NCBI GenBank assembly: GCA_949987705.1
Contig: OX465284.1
Span: 71,285,470 to 71,349,469 of the forward strand
Reading direction: 5' to 3'
DNA length: 64,000 bases
Source: Thereva unica
Taxonomy: Eukaryota; Arthropoda; Insecta; Diptera; Therevidae
Part shown: one piece after another, positions 50,048 to 60,590 of the stretch
Layout: each line of letters starts with the position of its first letter
How positions within the stretch are numbered: the stretch's first letter is position 1
The notes under the pieces: generated by a model
The model's database searches: none
Told to the model about the DNA's origin: nothing
What the model saw: only the letters and a program-made list of their open reading frames with translations
Translations under genes and position numbers: made by a program

Positions 50048-51247
50048 TGTTATGACCTCAAAATGAAATAAAAATTATGAAAGTTATGAAAAGTAGGGAC
50101 AACTTATCTGTTCGTGCCGTCTGTGTGTCCTTAGAAAACGAAACTGCTGACCCTACTTTATTGCAGGTGAAGATCACGGGCGTCCGAGAGGCTTTAGTTT
50201 AAAATATACCGGATTAAAGCTCCGCTACCAAGGAAACTGACCGAGGCTTCAGCGAACGGTTCCACATCAACCCCATCACGACGGTTGCTCCTAAAAACTC
50301 AACAGATGAATACATAATTAATTTATAATTATAAATAGGAACTAAGAAGGCTAATTGTAATACGCCGCACGGCTCCTTCGATGATCCTAACCTCTTCCCC
50401 TGTGATTGAGAATTCCTACCAGAACTTCACACTCCGGACAAATTAAATGTTCGAACTAGCCTGACCAGCACACAGGGCGTGCTCCAACGAGTAATAATTT
50501 TAAATTAAAGATCTACCCCGGAATTTCCTAAAATGTGGCCGAAGGCTGTCAAGCCCCAATTTTAATTCCATACTACAGGCGAGCCCGAGCCTTGAGAATT
50601 TTTCCGGAGGTAGAAAAAGGAATGCCGAGTTCCAGCGCACTTTTTGGAAAAAGAAAATAAAAATTATTAATAATATTTTGTAACCGATTCCAGTGTACTG
50701 GAATCGATTGGAATGTGCGCTGGAAAATAGAAAATAGGGGGCATTTCCCAATAAAAACCGGGCCCCTGGAGCGGTTCAAGGCAGTTGTTTTTTTAGAAAC
50801 TTACAAGTGAAAGGTGAAGAGTGATTAAAGTCAGTTAAAGTCAGTTAAAGGTAGAAAAGTTCAACGAGTTGCACAGGAGGCGAACAAGGAAAGGATCATC
50901 GGTGGAGTCCGGTGTCAAAGTTAAGTGCCAGTTGTTTTTTTATACATTTCTTTAATTTCCTGCTAGTGTTTTAATAACTATTAATTTTGTTTGTTAGTAT
51001 TTAATTATTAGAATTTAGGATTTTCAAGAACTATTAATTTTGTTTTGCTTCCATAATTATTTAATAAACGGAAATCATTTTATCGTGTCAACCTGCGTTT
51101 CCCTTTTATTTTATTATTGTGTTTTTCTTAAGTCTGTCCGGTTCGTGGACCACAATAACCACGTGGCGCCCCTACGAGTAGCACACGTGAGCCCATCCCG
51201 ACCGTTGAGTTGCCGGCATTTTCGTGGCCATAAATTGGCACGTAACA
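50048..51247. mobile_element. Solo LTR (probably Ty3/gypsy-type)
   Basis: Starts TGTTATGACC and ends GTAACA, with 5-bp inverted ends TGTTA/TAACA. A 4-bp duplication acaa lies at 50044-50047 and 51248-51251. Removing it plus one acaa restores the endonuclease frame of the host retrotransposon. In plus orientation there is an AATAAAAACC TATA-like box near 50750 and AATAAA near 51062, as in an LTR promoter and poly(A) region. A palindrome gattccagtgtactggaatc lies at 50686-50705. No internal genes follow, consistent with LTR-LTR recombination. Confidence 0.72.
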
Positions 51248-51365
51248 ACAAGAGATGAGAATATCATAGAGGCTTTTACCTCCATCGTCAAGTGTGCTAA
51301 TCATATCTGGTTGGATATAGCAGCAGCTAAAGTCTTGCTCTGGGTCTTGTTCTTGTTCTTGCAAT
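51248..51365 (-). pseudogene. Non-LTR endonuclease, upstream part
   Basis: Minus frame from 51364 reads CCYIQPDMISTLDDGGKSLY then DILISC up to the solo LTR, and continues in phase with VDYSLNMMN on the other side (50047 downward). This is the strand of the endonuclease just before GDFN. Upstream of it lies a (caagaa)n-like patch and no recognised coding. Confidence 0.8.
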
Positions 51366-51463
51366 CATAACTGTCTTAGTCTTGCTGAATGTGCAAGAAT
51401 AAGACAAGACTGGAATAAGATTATTTTTGCTCATCACTAGTCTGTATGGCTTATTCTACCTGA

Positions 51464-51605
51464 TGAAACACGAAACAAAAAGTTTCTTGAAATCTTGCTT
51501 GGTTGAAAAGGAGAGGTGAGAGAGGGCTTGAGGAAAAATGTATTCCCTCAAGCCTTCTCTCACCTTTCCCCACAAATTTCAGGAAACTTTTCGTTTCGTG
51601 TTTCA
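51464..51605. repeat. Small imperfect foldback
   Basis: Arms 51464-51533 and 51543-51605 are imperfect inverted copies: 'gaaacacgaaac', 'agtttctt/cctgaaat' and 'aggtgagagagggcttgagg' recur in complement. The core ttccctcaagccttctctca has a relative at 14296-14325, so this is a dispersed element. Confidence 0.65.
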
Positions 51606-51793
51606 TTGTGTAAAATGGGTCTATGGAATCTTGATGAATAGTACCCTTCGTTTGCGCTTAGCAAAAGCGCTACTCCTACCTAGGGATTGTATACCGGTTT
51701 ACCGGTTAACCGATAAATAGACAAATTTACCGGTAATTCGGTAAAAGAAAATCCATTTAAAATAGCCAAAGTGTCATTGAAAATAAAAAAAAA

Positions 51794-52018
51794 ATGGTAA
51801 GTATAACCAAATATATTCACGAAGAAAAAGTCCGGGGGAAGTATATTCAAAAAGTATTTGATTATTTAATGACCATTCGTCCAACAAGTGTTGAATCAGA
51901 AAGGGTATTTTCGGGAGCTGGATTATTTTGTACAAAAATTAGATCAAAATTAGGAGATAAGACTTTAAATAATTTAAGTTTCTTGAGAAGTTATTTTTTA
52001 AAAAATGCTAATCGATAA
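51794..52018 (+). pseudogene. hAT transposase C-terminal fragment
   Basis: Open 74-codon frame with YLMTIRPTSVESERVFSGAG, then TKIRSKLGDKTLNNLSFLRS. This is the hAT dimerisation domain, placed close to the natural stop. The zinc finger and RNase-H-like catalytic parts are missing, so it is a deletion derivative. The Met at 51794 is simply the first in frame. The fragment is unbroken, which suggests a relatively young copy. Confidence 0.92.
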
Positions 52019-52070
52019 AATGGTATTAAATAATAAATATTATTCCTGTTGTATTTTTTTCTGTATTATT

Positions 52071-53363
52071 AACTTCCCAGTATTGGAAGTTATTGTAATC
52101 GGTCCGAAAATCGAAATCGAAAATTTCAACGTATTTTCATCTGTCAAGGTCCCAGGAGCATTTTAAGCAAAAAATTGGGAGGAAGTATGTGTGTGTGTCT
52201 GATACCATAAAACTGATATCGATTTCGTTGAAGTGTCGTTCGAAGCGTATTAACCGAAATGAAGACCCTCGGGGAAAAGCCAACTTAGTCCACTTTTCAA
52301 AAATCAGAGAATTCAGCTCCATATATTAGCTGCTAAGGTGTACTACAATTCAAGGTATTAACTATGGGGAAAAACCAACGTAGTCCTGACAAAATGAACG
52401 GGCAATAATAAAAGGTTCGGGGAAGAACCAACTGAGTTCATGGGAATGAGGGAAAAAACAAACATGTCCACCAATTTTATTTTTTGGACTAAGTTGGTTT
52501 TCCCCCGAGGGTCTTCAAATATGATCTGAAAAGATTTTCATGAAATTCGGTCCAGCCGTTTTTTTGTTTAACCGACGTAAGTGATTTTTGTACCTGCACG
52601 ATATAGCACGAACCAACCATGATACCGACTTCTTTGAGGTGCCGATCGTAGCGTATTACCGAAAGTACAGTTTCAAAAGATTTTCATAAAATTCGATCGA
52701 GCGGTATCTATGTTTAAAGGGCGTAAGTGATTTTTGTACATGCTCGATAGAACGCAAACCAAAAATGATATTGACTTCATTGAGGTGCCGATCGAAGCGT
52801 TGGAATGACACCCGTTCAAAATTAAGTTCACTTTTATGGATTCAGCCGAGCAATAGCTTCCCAAAGAGTCATCACTCGTCAAAATCCGAGTTTTCTTTAA
52901 AAACCATTCAACAAATACGTTAACCATTACAAACATGACGAAATTTTCAAACTTTAGTTCAGAACTGTTTGAACGGCGGATTGCTTTCCATGTCCTACAG
53001 TTTTGGAAATTGAGTTCATCGCGTGATTTCCAATGATTACAGTTTGACCTTTTCGGACAAGTTTGACAAATCCGTTACATTGATTAATTTTGGTACTATC
53101 TCCTGAAATCGTTAGAATTGAAAATGTAGTTTTTACCATTGCAGTTTATCATCAGCGCGTCAACACGCTCAAAATGAATTCGCTTTATAGTGTAGATAAC
53201 GAAGTGCCAGGGACATGCTTGTTTGCTACTGTTCAACAAAAAATAGTTCTTTAGAAAAGCCTTGCAGATTTACCATTCTTATCGTTATTTCAAAGAGCTT
53301 CCTTCCATCATACTGGGAAGTTGATCGTGTGGACCGAAAGGGTCGAACCCACATCCCAACTAG
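52071..53363. mobile_element. HINE/Helentron-like element, copy 1
   Basis: Starts aacttcccagtattggaagt after TT. It carries the exact complement tactgggaagtt near its right end (53311-53322). A short stem-loop (tgtgg...ccaca) follows, and it ends at CTAG|T (53360-53363). A GT-rich patch lies near 52190. Asymmetric terminal inverted repeats, a 3' hairpin and insertion at T are features of Helentron-associated elements. Similarity with copy 2 (57326-58506) stops just after the CTAG, supporting this border. It is interrupted by a MITE at 52261-52516. Confidence 0.72.
52261..52516. mobile_element. 256-bp MITE inside HINE copy 1
   Basis: Terminal repeats of 31 bp: gaagaccctcggggaaaagc on the left (52261-52291) and gaagaccctcgggggaaaac read inward on the right (52486-52516), both running into caacttagtcc. 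Flanked by a 4-bp duplication, aaat (52257-52260 and 52517-52520). The uninterrupted counterpart in copy 2 (aaccaaaatatgatctg, near 57548) shows the empty site. The interior holds further degenerate copies of the terminal motif. Confidence 0.93.
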
Positions 53364-53830
53364 TTTTCTTTCTGTTTCTATTATTATTATAGTTTGTTTA
53401 GAATAAAACTTTAATTTTATATTCTATATTTTTGAAATAGAAAATGCGAAATGGAAATCAAAAAACATATTTTTTTATTTCCTTAATTTTAATTTTTAGG
53501 AAAAATGTTTACCGGTAATTTACCGGTAAACCGGTATTTTGATTTTCATTTACCGAATTACCGGTAAATGGAAAAGTCGGTAAATTTAAAATCCCTACTC
53601 CTACCCCATCTAATCCATGATTACTTAGTCTTTCCTCGTTAGATGCTTCTTATGCTCGGACACCCTATACATGTATATTTCATAACAAAAATTATTTTTT
53701 AAGGAGAGCTGTCAATCTCTCTGCCAAGATAGGCAGCTCCCGACTATTTATTTAGATACTAGGCAAAGAGATTTTGCTAGAAGTTGGTATACATAGTAAC
53801 CATTGCCGTAAACCCTCTTCCTGAGAAGAC

Positions 53831-56800
53831 ATCTTGGCGGAGTAAAAGTCTCATCTCATCTCTGCTATTTTCTGTGACAGCAAAGACGTTTTTATTGCTA
53901 TCAGAAAAACCGAATTACAATTTACCCTTTTATTTAAAAGTAAGCCACACTTTCAAACTTCCAAATACAAACCGAGACGGTTACTTTCCATTTGAACAAA
54001 AAATCCCATCAAATTCAACCAAAGCAATATACTTAGATCTTTTCAATTCACTGCAATCAAAACATTTATAAGAAAGAATCATGGTTTCAATACAATTTTG
54101 CTTTTGAAAAAAAAAGTTTAATATTACTTCCCTAAAAATGAGCAAATCCTCTAAGAGTTTTTAATCATCTACACGCTTTTCATTTGATCCATTTTAGTGG
54201 AAACTCATTCCGAGGAAAAGCTCATCCAGCTTAAATCTTTTACTGCAAAAGGAGAACGCTCTGCAGGACAAACAATGCACGGAACAACTTCAAACATTCA
54301 TTCAAGTATTTCAAGTTTTTTACTTGTTTTTTGTGCTCGATAGTTTTCCTTTTGTGCCAAATTTTATTCAGTCGCGACTGTGCTGGAGGATTCCCATACA
54401 AAAACCCCTTTTCAGAAAGGGTCTTTAACTGAAATCCTGAGAGTTCTATTAGGATGCTACCTTTCATAGTATGACAATAATCATTATAATGACAAGAGAG
54501 GATGTCATTCCAAAGTAACAATCATCGACGAGGCTTTCTTCAAAATATCTTCAGATTTTTTTTTCTTTCTTCAGAATGATGCACTTCTTCGTGGGGTAGG
54601 TCTCATCCATTTTCTATCCAACTCATTAAAATATTTCTCAATAGGGAGGATTCCAAGGATGAAAGTTTAATGCATTGTGGAGTGGCTCTGTGGAGTGCCG
54701 TGGAGAAAGTTCAGTTTTTTTAGAAGCTTTTCACCCAAAAAAATAAGAATATCGAAAAAAGGACTAAAATCTCATGTTTTTAAAGTGGAGTTTAATTCGC
54801 CTCTTAAAATCGTGGATGAAAAGGATTTGCGATTAAAAAACTGCGCCCAGCATATTCAGTAAGCCTTTGTTGACTATGACGATAAGTACATGGAGAAAAA
54901 ATATGATTCTCGAGGTGGAAAAAGGGTTTCGAGGTTTTTTTGTTGTTGTTTTGTTTAAATAAAAGTTCAACGACTTAGTCCAGAATACTTAAGAAATTCT
55001 AATGAGTGCCACCCTTTGCCACTTATTCAAAAGTTGGATATCCTTTGAAGGGTTTTTGACAGGAACCTTTTCGACTTTTAATTGCTGATGCAAAAGTTCT
55101 GCTCGTTTCCAGTCTCATCTAGTCTTTGCCTGCCTGTGACAAGGGGTTACTGACCGTATTAAAATTTTGTTTTTCAAAGTAAAGTTTTTCTCTACCAAAA
55201 AAAAAAGAAGAAAAATTCCTCCCTTATCCCTAGAGGGACTTTTAAGAAGTTTCTGAGTTTATTTAAAATTTGTCTTTTTCGTTCACAGTTTTTAAACTAA
55301 AACAAAAAAAAATTTGTTAAAGCCCTAAAGAAATCTAACCGACCCTCAGTTTAAGGACAATAATGGTGAAAACTGTGGGGGAAAGCAAACATTTTTTTTT
55401 TCTTAAAATACAAAAAAAATTATTCAACAAAAAGTTTTGAATAACAAAAACAACAAAAAATTACGAACAGGGTCAAATTCTGTAATCATTTTTACCACAT
55501 GACACCCATTCCTTTTGTTATCTCTTAAATATCGTGAATACCTTCCTACCCGCAACCAAACTATTTCGGAAACCACATATAAGGCAACCGTTCACTGTCC
55601 GGATAACAAAGAAAAAATGGACACCCGACAGCAGGGATAATTAGGACCTCTTCGCGTTTAAAGGGAAACAAATTGAACCACTATACAACCTCTAATAAAA
55701 TATGATAAAAACTCGTAGCGTTTTACACTTCACGATTCTATTCTTATGGTAAAATGCTCTTTTGAATAGGTGCTTCCTTCCCAGGTAAGCCAATCTAGAA
55801 GCCCGCACCTAATTCCAGGTAACAATGAAAACTATCTTATATGTATACCTCTAAATCGAATTGCTGCTCCCTTTTTAATAAATGGCTTAATTTAGTCAAA
55901 GTTACAAAAAATATAAAATAACGAAAACAAAACACTCGAAGCACGAAACTCAACTTTTGGAGTATGGGAATTATTGTGGGTACTATAAACGATCCAGCAT
56001 CTTGCACCTGTTGTAGCCCAGTCCGGGCTACAGGAGAGCTGGCATCACCTACAAAAATCTGAGAGAGGATGTGTGACGAAATGGAAAATATAACAAAGGC
56101 ACCAAAAACTCCTTCGACGATTAATCAAAATGAAATCTTGTTCCTTTTTACGGGAGTTTTAACAGCATTACAAATCCATGGCAGCCAGCCCTTCTTCAAA
56201 ATCTCCAACGAAAAAAATAATATAATTTAACAAGTATTGGAACAGCTCTGACAGAGGGATATGTTGCCATATGGCGTTCATGGTGTTAAGGATATCGGGA
56301 TCTTTTGCTAAAATTTTGACGCCTTTCAATCTTTGGACGAGATGAAATGAAAAACTTTATTGCAGCAGATTTTTGTGAAACGTCAATTTACAACTGAGCT
56401 TGAAGCGGGGCACAACTGTTGCCACTTATAGTGAGCGTTTTTTAATATTATAAGATTTAAAATTAAAAGGAAATTGATGGGTCTTACACATGCTGATGTA
56501 ACATGAAAAATTAAAAAGACAGGTAACGATGGCTTGAACTTCGCCAGAGAAAATCATGTGCTGATTTTATATACGTACTAGCTGGAACTCGATGCATCTC
56601 ATTGCACCAATCATAGCGAAATAAAAAAGTTGTAAAAAATATTTGGAGAACGAAGATTTCCCATCCACATAAGTTCCAAGTGACTCAGGTTGAGCTATTG
56701 CCATTGAAACAGCATATCCCAGGTGCTTCTTTTTTAAATTTTAAATTAATTGAATTTTTTGATTTTTAAATCGAAACATACATATGTGGGTATGCTGTAA

Positions 56801-57325
56801 TAGTAATTATATATTGTAATTGAATGTTTCCATTTTAAAATCGGACTGCTCTTCCTCGCTCGAGGGACATTAGCTAATAACAAGCCTAAATAAAAACATT
56901 CATCCATGGTGGGATGTACTGTATAGATCCACTCTAAAGCATCCTTCGAGAAGAGATTCGGAAGCCCTTCAACTTCAACTCAACTGGTGTTCCTTGTTTG
57001 CGACGTTGGAATGTTTGATTCCAATTGTAATATTGTGGCATTTCAAAGTAAAACAAAGTTCTAGCAAATCCATCAGCTTCGCACATCGCGATAGAACTTG
57101 CCAATGTGGTGGATGATGGTCGTTCAGCCCTTTGCACAATGAATGGCAAATGTAAAAGATCGCCATATCGCTCAATTACTACTAAAATAACGGCCCATTT
57201 TATAATGTATTATTTCGTCGATTGTATTTGTATTAGCAACACCAAAATCCAGGGATCCAGGATCCAGCGATTCAACTTCGAACTCCTGACCATTATGCCG
57301 TGTTCACAATGTTAAAGTGCTAATT
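53831..57325. other. No recognisable gene
   Basis: About 3.5 kb, AT-rich with homopolymer runs. All frames are under 100 codons with no motif. No element end was found. Confidence 0.45.
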
Positions 57326-58506
57326 AACTTCCCAGTATTGGAAGTTATTGTAATCGGTCCGAAAATCGAAATCGAAATTTTCAACGTATTTTCATCTTTC
57401 AAGGTCCCAGGAGCATTTTAAGCAAAAAATTGGGAGGAAGTATGTGTGTGTGTGTGTGTGCGTATGGATGTGGTCATTTTTTCCTGCACGATATCACGCG
57501 AACCAAAAAAGATATCGACTTCGTTGAGGTGTCGTTCGAAGAGTATTAACCAAAATATGATCTGAAAAGATTTTCATAAAATTCGGTCGAACGGTTTTTT
57601 TTTTTGTTTAAACGATGTTTATGATTTTTGTACCTGCCCGATACCGCGCGAACTAAAAGCTACATATGTCGACTTCATTGAGGTGCCGAAAAAAGAATAT
57701 TAACGAAGAAATGCTCTGAAAAAAATTTCATAATATTCGGTCGGGCTTTTTTTGTTTAAATAGAAAAACTTCGTCTAATTGTCAGAAAGACCTTAAATTG
57801 ACAAGTTTTGCTAATATCTAATAAACTCGATGGAATGAGACCCTTTCTAAACGGAGTGATCTTTTTTAGGTTCTGCACAGCGATAGCCTTCCAACAAAAC
57901 ATCACTTGTCAAAATCCGACAACCTTTCAAAATCGTGCAAAACTTTCGTTACCCTTTAGAAACAGCGCGAATTTTTCAAACCTTGGATCAGCACTTTTTG
58001 ACGGGGAATTGTTTTCTACGCGTGATCCAGTTTCAGGAAATTGCGGTTCATCCCGGGATTTCCAGTAGTTACTGCAAAATTTGTTCTTTTTGGTCAAGTC
58101 TGGCAAGTACTTAACAATTAGTTACAGTTTTGCTAATATCTCCGGAAAGCTTTGGAATTTCCAAATGAAGTCATTCGCTTCTCAGTTTGTCAACGGCGCT
58201 TCAGCCCGCTCAATACGATTTTGAACACCCGTTTTAGTGCAGCGATCGAAATATGAAGGAAATGTTTGTTTGTTAACGTTCAGGAAAAACAAATTCTCTA
58301 GAAAAATCTTGTGGATTTACTACTATTATAGTTATTTGAACTAGCTTCTCTCGGGATTGCTTTGTCATCAGTTCTGATATTAGCCAATTTTCCACTAGTG
58401 CTAAACGTATAACTATTTTGTAAGAAATCAGTTTATTGCATCTTCGTTCATCATACTGGGAAGTTAATCGTGTGGACCGAAGGGCTCAAACCCACATCCC
58501 AACTAG
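57326..58506. mobile_element. HINE/Helentron-like element, copy 2
   Basis: Same start (aacttcccagtattggaagt), GT microsatellite (57440-57460), inverted motif tactgggaagtt (58454-58465), hairpin and CTAG end (58503-58506) as copy 1. The two copies match closely over the first 130 bp and near the 3' end and are more diverged between. Phrases such as 'aaagattttcataaaattcg' recur within each copy, so the interior may consist of diverged direct repeats. Confidence 0.75.
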
Positions 58507-58603
58507 TTTTGCTATGTGCACAGTGTTGAAGTGAATTTTCGGACATAATTTAAAAAATGTCAATATCAGCTGTTACATTAAAAAATATTCAGTAAAGAAA
58601 TTG

Positions 58604-58720
58604 CCAACAGAATTCTCGCCCTTTCCTAAAACTTGATTTAACCGGACTTTACTTAATTTTAAAATCAAATTTACTTAATTTTTAAGTAAAGTCGATAAAA
58701 TTTGGCGAGATTTCTGTTAG
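58604..58720. repeat. Small MITE-like inverted repeat
   Basis: Left ccaacagaattctcgcc pairs with the right end ctaacagaaatctcgcc (read inward), 15 of 17 bases. An inner pair gactttacttaa/ttaagtaaagtc closes the hairpin. No target duplication was seen. Confidence 0.5.
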
Positions 58721-59440
58721 CTGAATTTTAGTTCAGACTATCTCTTTCGGAAAGCATATGTAAGTGCTGCCATCTAATGACCCGAATGAGAAAAAACGGA
58801 AAATAAGATTTTTATTAACTCAATTTTCACAAATTATGCACTCGCAAAGCTCTCAAATGACTTTTGTCGCAATATTTTTTTTATTTTTAATATATTTTAT
58901 GTTTTTTAATACAAAATAAGTAACATAAATAACCTACTTTGGTGCAATAATTCTGCTTGTTCATTAGTGTGAGAACCACTTATTCCGAATTTCCGAAATT
59001 TGAGTGTTGAAGTTGAAGTAGAGCCAACTTTAACTGATGTTCTCAAATTTTGACTTGAGACGGAAATAGAGAATTAGGCAGTGGAATGAGCGAGACGAAA
59101 CATAAAATAAATCCACTTTCTCATTGTGCACGAGGCATTAATGTTCCAAGTTCTCTATTTGATTTGATGTTGATCCCAGTCGATCGAGGACGATACAACG
59201 GGTAGGCATCATTTCCGATTAAAGCTTCAGCGATCAATGATATTCGAGACCGCTTTGAACATTTCCCATCTATGTATGCATGGTAAATTGGGGTTTAATG
59301 CCCATTAATGGTGTTTTTGTGGTCACTTCATACAATAATGTATCAGAAGCTTCACGAAGAAATAACATCGTCGATTTCATCTAGTATTATTTTATCGCTC
59401 TCTCCATGATTTTTTACCAACAAATTAAGCAGTTACGTTA
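58721..59440. other. No recognisable gene
   Basis: AT-rich spacer before the Penelope sequence. Nothing was seen. Confidence 0.4.
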
Positions 59441-59975
59441 AAATTGGTTAAGATATTAACAACACCTTTATATTAAATGTACAAAAATTTTTGTTTATTA
59501 AAATTAATTTAACAAAAAATGTAAATTATTGAATGCATTTTGACCAATGTAATCGGTCATCATCAGCAACACGGCTAGCACTAAAGGTCTAAGGATTTGT
59601 AACTAGATCTAATACAGTATGTATACTAACGGTATACTAAGTCTATTAAAGCAAAAAGGATCTATATTTCTTTTGTTTGAATATAATAAATGGAATAACG
59701 GTATACAAAAACAACTGTTATGCTATTTAATTCAAATTAAATAAATAGGAATCTATATTTCCTTTGTCAGCATTTAAGGAGTCCGTATTTCTGTGTATGT
59801 AAAAACTTTCGTATGCGTCTAATTTTCTGTTGTCCGTTATGTGTTGTAATAGACGAACGTTGGCTTTGGATGTGGAAAAATGCTTTTCACCTAAAACATG
59901 ACTGTCAAAAGAAGATTTGTTGGCTTCATTGTTTTTTATGTAGTTCATATGTTCTTTAAATCGACGTGACGTCAC
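59441..59975 (-). mobile_element. Penelope-like element, 3' part (minus)
   Basis: Minus strand. The GIY-YIG endonuclease tail (59975-59727) is followed by an untranslated region with gctgatgatgaccgattaca and 'ggtcaaaatgcattc', a layout common at Penelope 3' ends. It then becomes AT-rich to about 59440. It is joined head to head with a plus-strand Penelope RT piece at the palindrome tgacgtca (59967-59974). Confidence 0.8.
59727..59975 (-). pseudogene. Penelope GIY-YIG endonuclease fragment
   Basis: Open 82-codon frame: TSRRFKEHMNYIKN, then SSFDSHVLGEKH, RKLDAYESFYIHRN and SLNADKGN before the stop. These correspond to the second half of the GIY-YIG nuclease (the Arg-rich helix and the Glu in the DAYES block, a metal ligand in this fold). 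The GIY and YIG strands are missing because the copy is cut at the head-to-head junction. No internal stops. Confidence 0.85.
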
Positions 59976-60590
59976 TTTTCCAATCGATTCCAGTTAATTT
60001 GGCTTTGAGAGCTCTAAAAAATCATCTCTTTAAACAAGGGTTACCAGCGGAAAAAGTGAATGTTTATATAAAGGCTGCAAAAATGTGTATGTACAGCAAC
60101 TTTTTAGAATTCAGGAAGAAGTTTTACCAAATTAAAAAAGGCACAAGTCTGGGAAATTCACTTTCACCACTGAGGCGTTCATGTCTTTCTTCGAAACAAA
60201 TTTAAAATAAAAAGGTATCCTTCCAACAGTTTGGCACCGCTATGTAGACGACATATTTGCCATTGTCAACCGTAATGAGGTAAACAGTCTACTCACTATT
60301 TTAAATAGTCAGTATGAAGATATACAATCCACATGCGAAATTGAGGACAATAAGAAACTAGTGTTCTTAGATCTGGAAATACAGAGGAACCAAGGAAGTA
60401 TTAGTTTTGCTATCCATCACAAACCAACGAATACTCTACGTTACATCCCAAGTGACTCCTTCACGCCTATACAGCATAAACTGGCTGCTTTCAATTCTCT
60501 TGCACACAAACTAGTAAATCTTCCATTAACAACGCCCAACTAAGAGAAATATACAAATTTTATATAAGATTAATAATTAATACTGCTCAC
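59967..60590 (+). pseudogene. Penelope reverse-transcriptase fragment
   Basis: Plus strand. TSLFQSIPVNLALRALKNHL, then FYQIKKGTSLGNSLSP and, in the next frame, LPTVWHRYVDDIFAIVNRNE with the catalytic YVDD. LVFLDLEIQRNQG and IHHKPTNTLRYIPSDSF follow, then AAFNSLAHKLVNLPL. This is the palm and following part of a Penelope-type RT, with a frameshift near 60180 and a stop at 60541. The endonuclease that should follow is absent; a minus-strand non-LTR element begins instead. Confidence 0.88.

Larger units (their letters stand above)
47455..51365 (-). mobile_element. CR1/jockey-type non-LTR retrotransposon
   Basis: Minus-strand element covering part of the endonuclease, the whole RT and its C-terminal region. 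A probable 3' untranslated tail of about 130 bp follows, to near 47455 (ending in TTATTATTTAG-like sequence). The endonuclease is split by a solo LTR at 50048-51247. The 5' end is truncated near 51365, where the sequence becomes (caagaa)n-like. At least one in-frame stop and three frameshifts make it inactive, but long open stretches remain, so it is younger than the other RT relics. No target duplication was identified. Confidence 0.85.
51681..53597 (+). mobile_element. hAT element containing a nested HINE and MITE
   Basis: Perfect 8-bp duplication ctcctacc at 51673-51680 and 53598-53605. Ends are TAGGGATT and AATCCCTA. Subterminal copies of taccggttt, ttaccggtaa and related palindromes occur on both sides (51692-51750, 53510-53580). 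It retains the C-terminal part of a hAT transposase (51794-52018). A HINE-like element fills 52071-53363. Without it the hAT would be about 0.6 kb, so it was already internally deleted. Confidence 0.92.
51606..53830 (+). pseudogene. Non-LTR RT C-terminal relic split by a hAT
   Basis: Left of the hAT (51606-51680) the plus strand reads STLRLRLAKALLLP. Right of it (53606 on) the reading continues HLIHDYLVFP and, in a shifted frame, SLSSLDASYART, the layout of the RT C-terminal region in the jockey/CR1 group. Removing the hAT and one 8-bp duplication rejoins this frame exactly. Further right the reading decays. Confidence 0.55.

Noticed and set aside
51158..51175. Primer-binding site (tggcgcccctacgag) marking an LTR end at about 51157
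   Set aside because: The LTR border supported by the inverted ends, the acaa duplication and restoration of the endonuclease frame is 51247, so this motif lies inside the LTR.
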